Source: Patescibacteria group bacterium (lineage in GTDB: Bacteria; Patescibacteriota; UBA1384; XYA2-FULL-43-10; CAINNR01). From it: a DNA stretch of 12,075 bases. Shown here in pieces: positions 7,657 to 12,075 of this stretch (its first letter is position 1; every line of letters begins with the position of its first letter). Made by a program: the position numbers and the translations under genes. Location: positions 1-12,075 of the forward strand of contig JAQVAO010000007.1 in assembly GCA_028690755.1 (NCBI GenBank), in the 5' to 3' direction. The notes under the pieces are model-generated. The model was given only the letters and a program-made list of their open reading frames with translations, ran no database searches and had not been told where the DNA came from.

Positions 7657-7685
7657 ATTCTAACATAATTTTTCTAAACTGTAAA
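7657..7685 (-). promoter_or_regulatory. Promoter candidate for rpsL (sigma-70 type)
   Basis: Minus strand, between rpoC and rpsL: TTTACA (7685-7680), 17-base spacer, TAGAAT (7662-7657) preceded by TGT, an extended -10. Each box matches five of six consensus bases at ideal spacing. The start would lie near 7650, leaving about 20 bases of leader with the AGGAG site. This is the best promoter match in the window and would let the str genes be transcribed independently of rpoBC. Confidence 0.55.
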
Positions 7686-7691
7686 CTTCTC

Positions 7692-10600
7692 TTATTTTCT
7701 AAAGCCGGTACCGGCAGGAATTTTGCGACCGATAATGACATTTTCCTTAAGCCCACGAAGATTATCGACGTCCCCGTTTATTGCTGCGTTTATCAATATT
7801 GAAGTAGTTTCCATAAATGATGCGGCAGAAAGGAAGCTCTCTGTTTTCAGTGCGACTCTAGTTATTCCCATGACAACCTCTTGGCTTAGAATTTGTTTCT
7901 TGCCATCTTTTTGTAATTCTGAATTAATTCTTGAAACCTTCAGACGATCCTGAATACTTCCCTCAAGAAAATCTGAATCTCCCGGATCCATTATTCGACA
8001 TTTGGAATTCATCTGTCTGACAATTACCTCCAAATGCTTGTCGTTAATGTCCTGACCCTGAGAAGCATAAATCTTTTGCACTTCTGTCATGATGTAGCGT
8101 TCAGTAAAATTTGACCCAGCCAATTCATAACTTCTTTGTAGATCAAGGTGACCATCAGTCAATACCTGACCTTTCTTAACCTCATCACCGTCAGAGACAT
8201 GAAGGCCTATCATCTCAGAAACTATATATTCTCTTGAAGTTTTACCTTTTGTAACAACACTCACAAGATCGTCCACTATTCTGACCATTCCAGAAGCCTT
8301 AGCCCTAATTGGATCAAGACTTTCATCTTTCGCTGCGGCGATAATTTCTTTTGATTTAACCATGTCACCATTTTTTACCGTCATTGAATAACCTTCAGGA
8401 ATTTGATATTGATTTTCGCTTTCACCTTTTCCGACTACGGTAATAATCAATTTATTTTTATCTTTTTTAACACTAACTTTGCCATCAATCTCAGACATAA
8501 CAGCGATAGCCCTCGGTGTTCTGGCCTCAAAAAGCTCACCAACACGAGGAAGACCAGAGGTAATATCTTCCCCAGCCGCACCACCAGTATGAAAAGTTCT
8601 CATAGTTAGCTGTGTTCCTGGTTCGCCAATTGCTTGAGCGGCGACAATACCAACAGCGGAGCCGATTTCAATTAATTTTCCGGTAGCCAAATCTTCACCA
8701 TAACAATTCTGGCAGACTCCCCACTCTTTCTCACATGTAAGTAAAGACCTGATCTCGACTTCACTAGCTTCTGATTCATTAATCTTTTTCATTGTCTCGA
8801 TATCCACTAAATGGCCTTTTTCAAAACCGGCAACAGCCTGGTTAAGAACGCGACCAGTAATATGTTTGGACCAATCATCACCGATAGAGTGGTAAAAATC
8901 TCTCTTAATCGTAATTCCGCGCTGAGTTCCACAATCGTTACAGGTAATTACTGTATCCTGGGATACATCGACTAGCCTTCTGGTAAGATAACCGGCTTCA
9001 GATGTGCGAAGAGCGGTATCAGCACGACCTTTTCTCGATCCATGTGAAGAAACAAAATATTCAAAAACAGACAAACCTTCTTTAAAGTTTGATTTTATCG
9101 GCAATTCAATAATGTTTCCGGTCGGATCTGCAACCAGCCCCTTCATACCAGCGAGCTGGTTAAGCTGAGAAACCTTGCCCTGGGCACCAGACACACGAAT
9201 AATATTTATATCATTTTCCTTACCAAAGTTCTCCAACATCGCCTCTTGAAGTTCGCCGGAAGCATTCATCCAAATTTCAACTGTTTTTGCGTAGCGCTCT
9301 TCATTAGTTATCAACCCTCGACGATACTGCTGGTTGATAGTATCAAGTAGTTTTTCGGCATTCTCTAAAATATCTTTCTTCTTAGCTGGAACCTGTATAT
9401 CAAAAGCTGAAAAAGTGATACCTGAGCGCTCTGAATATTCGAATCCAAGTTCTTTAATTTTGTCAACAAAAGTCGCGGTTGCATCCAATCCAGCGATCTT
9501 GAATGATTGAGCAATTAATTTGGAAATTTCAGATTTATCGAAATCTTGATTTCTAAATCCTAGTTCCTTTGGAATAATTTCGTTAAAGATTATTCTTCCG
9601 GCTGATGTCTCCAGTAACTCTCCATTAATATTGACTTTTATTCTGGATTTAAGATCTATCACATCCAAATCGCGAGCTAATAAAGCATCTTCTTTGGATG
9701 TGAACGTTTTTCCTTCGCCTTTTCGTCCTTCAGAAATTGTAGTCAAGAAATAGCAACCTAGGATCATATCGAGCGTTGGAGAAACTACTGGATCTCCTGA
9801 TGAAGGTTTTAGTAGGTTTTTTCTCGACAGCATTATCTCCCTGGCCTCTTTTTGCGACTCTTCTGAAAGCGGCAAGTGAACCGCCATTTGGTCGCCATCA
9901 AAATCAGCGTTAAATGCGGAACAAACAAGTGGGTGGATTTTAATTGCTTTTCCTTCAATTAAGATAGGCTGAAAGGCTTGAATTCCCAATCTGTGTAATG
10001 TTGGAGCGCGATTTAACAAAACGTGACGATCTTTAGTGATATCTTCAAGAATATCCCAAACAAAAGGTTCATTTTTTTCAATCAATCTAGTAGCATTTTT
10101 CACATTGTGAACATAACCCTCAGAAATCAATCGACCGATAACAAAAGGCTTGAAAAGTTCCATTGCCATGACTTTTGGTAAACCACATTGATGTAGCTCT
10201 AGTTCCGGACCGACAACAATTACTGAACGACCGGAGTAATCAACTCTTTTACCCAAAAGATTTTGTCGAAATCTACCCTGTTTTCCACGAAGCATATCGG
10301 AAAGTGACTTCAATTTTCGACGATTATTGGCAGTGGTTGTAGCTCTGCCTCGTCTGGCAGAATTATCTATTAAAGCATCTACCGCTTCTTGAAGCATTCT
10401 CTTTTCATTCCGACAAATTACCTCTGGAGCACCCTGATTAACAAGTCTTTTGAGACGGTTATTTCGATTAATCACTCTTCGATAAAGATCGTTAAGATCA
10501 GAGGCAGCAAAACGTCCTCCATCAAGCTGAACCATCGGTCTTAAATCTGGCGGTATTACCGGCAATCTTTTTAATATTAACCAATCAGGCTTGGCTTTGG

Positions 10601-11435
10601 CTTTTTTCATACCCTGGAGTGTTCTGAGTCTTTTAACCAGCTTTCTTTTATTCATTCCGATAGCGGATTTAGATTCTTCGCTTAGTTTCTTAATTTCAGT
10701 GTTTAGATCAAGTTTTTCCAAAAGCTCAAGAATTGCTTCCGCACCAATTCCAACACGAATAACATTACCGTATCGCTGTGAGATACTATAGTATTCACGC
10801 TCAGAAATTATTTTTCCAAGCTTAAGACCTTCAAGCTCGGATTTTGCAGTTTTATAAGCTTGGTTTATCTCCTCTGAAGTAATCTGTTTTGAAGCATCTG
10901 ACGCAGTTTCACCTAATGCTGATATTTTCTCTGCTTTTAGATCCGAAAATTCTTTTTCAACTTTTTCTAAAACTTCTTTTCTCAAGTCTTCATTTATCTC
11001 AATAACAACAAAACTGGCAAAATAAATAATTTTCTCAAGATCAGAGGCGGAGAGATCAAGAATTTGGCCCAGTACACAAGGGACGCTTCGGACATACCAG
11101 ATATGCGCAACTGGAACAACGAGGTCAATGTGTCCCATTCTAACACGACGAACGCTACTTCTGGTTACCTCAACACCACACTTGTCACAAACAACGCCTG
11201 AGTAACGGACTTTGCGATATTTACCACAGTAACACTCCCAATCTTTAATTGGCCCAAAAATATTCTCAGCAAACAAACCATCTCTTTCAGGTTTCTGGGT
11301 TCGATAGTTTATCGTTTCCGGCTTCAATACTTCGCCATGAGACCAATCCAAAATATCCTCTGGCGATGCAACCGAAATTTTTATGGCCTTAAAATCTGTA
11401 ACATTTACAGCGTCCTTGACCTCTAAATTTGCCAT
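7692..11435 (-). CDS. rpoC: DNA-directed RNA polymerase subunit beta'
   Basis: Beta' forms one half of the RNA polymerase active-site cleft. The 1247-residue product is complete. In order: N-terminal zinc site Cys68, Cys70, Cys83, Cys86; the clamp and lid region with [20 protein letters not shown]; the [14 protein letters not shown] switch region; the catalytic motif NADFDGD at 509-515 with the three metal-binding aspartates 511, 513 and 515. Then the second zinc site Cys835, Cys901, Cys908, Cys911, and the bridge-helix and trigger-loop region including [16 protein letters not shown] at 937-952. It ends near [17 protein letters not shown]. The length matches the non-proteobacterial form (E. 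coli 1407 has an extra insertion in the trigger loop, absent here). A coiled, charged insert lies around 150-240. The ATG has AGGAG seven bases upstream. It follows rpoB by 34 bases, so the pair is surely one transcript. Confidence 0.99.
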   Translation of the reverse strand: MANLEVKDAVNVTDFKAIKISVASPEDILDWSHGEVLKPETINYRTQKPERDGLFAENIFGPIKDWECYCGKYRKVRYSGVVCDKCGVEVTRSSVRRVRMGHIDLVVPVAHIWYVRSVPCVLGQILDLSASDLEKIIYFASFVVIEINEDLRKEVLEKVEKEFSDLKAEKISALGETASDASKQITSEEINQAYKTAKSELEGLKLGKIISEREYYSISQRYGNVIRVGIGAEAILELLEKLDLNTEIKKLSEESKSAIGMNKRKLVKRLRTLQGMKKAKAKPDWLILKRLPVIPPDLRPMVQLDGGRFAASDLNDLYRRVINRNNRLKRLVNQGAPEVICRNEKRMLQEAVDALIDNSARRGRATTTANNRRKLKSLSDMLRGKQGRFRQNLLGKRVDYSGRSVIVVGPELELHQCGLPKVMAMELFKPFVIGRLISEGYVHNVKNATRLIEKNEPFVWDILEDITKDRHVLLNRAPTLHRLGIQAFQPILIEGKAIKIHPLVCSAFNADFDGDQMAVHLPLSEESQKEAREIMLSRKNLLKPSSGDPVVSPTLDMILGCYFLTTISEGRKGEGKTFTSKEDALLARDLDVIDLKSRIKVNINGELLETSAGRIIFNEIIPKELGFRNQDFDKSEISKLIAQSFKIAGLDATATFVDKIKELGFEYSERSGITFSAFDIQVPAKKKDILENAEKLLDTINQQYRRGLITNEERYAKTVEIWMNASGELQEAMLENFGKENDINIIRVSGAQGKVSQLNQLAGMKGLVADPTGNIIELPIKSNFKEGLSVFEYFVSSHGSRKGRADTALRTSEAGYLTRRLVDVSQDTVITCNDCGTQRGITIKRDFYHSIGDDWSKHITGRVLNQAVAGFEKGHLVDIETMKKINESEASEVEIRSLLTCEKEWGVCQNCYGEDLATGKLIEIGSAVGIVAAQAIGEPGTQLTMRTFHTGGAAGEDITSGLPRVGELFEARTPRAIAVMSEIDGKVSVKKDKNKLIITVVGKGESENQYQIPEGYSMTVKNGDMVKSKEIIAAAKDESLDPIRAKASGMVRIVDDLVSVVTKGKTSREYIVSEMIGLHVSDGDEVKKGQVLTDGHLDLQRSYELAGSNFTERYIMTEVQKIYASQGQDINDKHLEVIVRQMNSKCRIMDPGDSDFLEGSIQDRLKVSRINSELQKDGKKQILSQEVVMGITRVALKTESFLSAASFMETTSILINAAINGDVDNLRGLKENVIIGRKIPAGTGFRK

Positions 11436-11442
11436 CTTTATT

Positions 11443-11447
11443 CTCCT
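11443..11447 (-). promoter_or_regulatory. Ribosome binding site of rpoC
   Basis: AGGAG on the minus strand, seven bases before the rpoC ATG, inside the 34-base rpoB-rpoC gap. No promoter or terminator is evident in this gap. Confidence 0.7.
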
Positions 11448-11469
11448 AAAATAAGTATGTTATAGAAAA

Positions 11470-12075
<606 letters not shown>

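Noticed and set aside
106..11435. Alternative genetic code with TGA as Gly or Trp (as in Gracilibacteria or Mycoplasma)
   Set aside because: About 3,700 codons of conserved genes contain no in-frame TGA, and Trp and Gly positions use TGG and GGN, so there is no evidence of reassignment in this window.

Overview
The window is one continuous block of translation and transcription housekeeping genes, all read on the minus strand (right to left as printed). In transcription order it holds: a broken 3' part of rpoB (RNA polymerase beta), rpoC (beta'), rpsL (S12), rpsG (S7), fusA (EF-G), tuf (EF-Tu), rpsJ (S10), rplC (L3), rplD (L4), rplW (L23), rplB (L2), rpsS (S19) and the first 34 codons of rplV (L22). 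This is the widespread bacterial order beta/str/S10, here with no gene between the blocks. No tRNA, rRNA, CRISPR array, mobile element or defence system is visible.

Organism: clearly bacterial, AT-rich, using the standard code as far as can be seen. The twelve visible stop codons are nine TAA and three TAG, and no gene carries an in-frame TGA. Protein style (RpoC without the large proteobacterial insertion, S12 with a Firmicutes-like insertion, the tails of L2 and L23) fits a candidate-phyla-radiation (Patescibacteria) genome, but this is an inference from remembered family style, not a phylogeny.

Layout. From 12075 to about 11948 the sequence reads as the end of the J domain and the Gly/Phe region of a DnaJ chaperone. 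At 11947-11949 it switches abruptly, out of frame, into the last 159 residues of RpoB. This looks like an assembly or amplification chimera, or a rearrangement breakpoint. From 11435 to 7692 is rpoC. From 7629 to 3314 is the str block (rpsL, rpsG, fusA, tuf), with promoter-like elements before rpsL, fusA and tuf. From 3292 to the left edge is the S10 block. Its genes after rplC overlap by 1-11 bases or are 3 bases apart. The exception is the 139-base gap between rpsJ and rplC, which holds two convincing RNA hairpins and may be a regulatory leader for the L3-L4-L23-L2-S19-L22 genes.

The genes work together: RpoB and RpoC form the RNA polymerase core, S12 and S7 organise the small-subunit decoding region and head, EF-Tu and EF-G drive elongation, and L3, L4, L23, L2, S19 and L22 build the peptidyl-transferase region, exit tunnel and subunit interface. 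The genes themselves are ordinary. The two items worth attention are the dnaJ/rpoB junction and the structured rpsJ-rplC leader.
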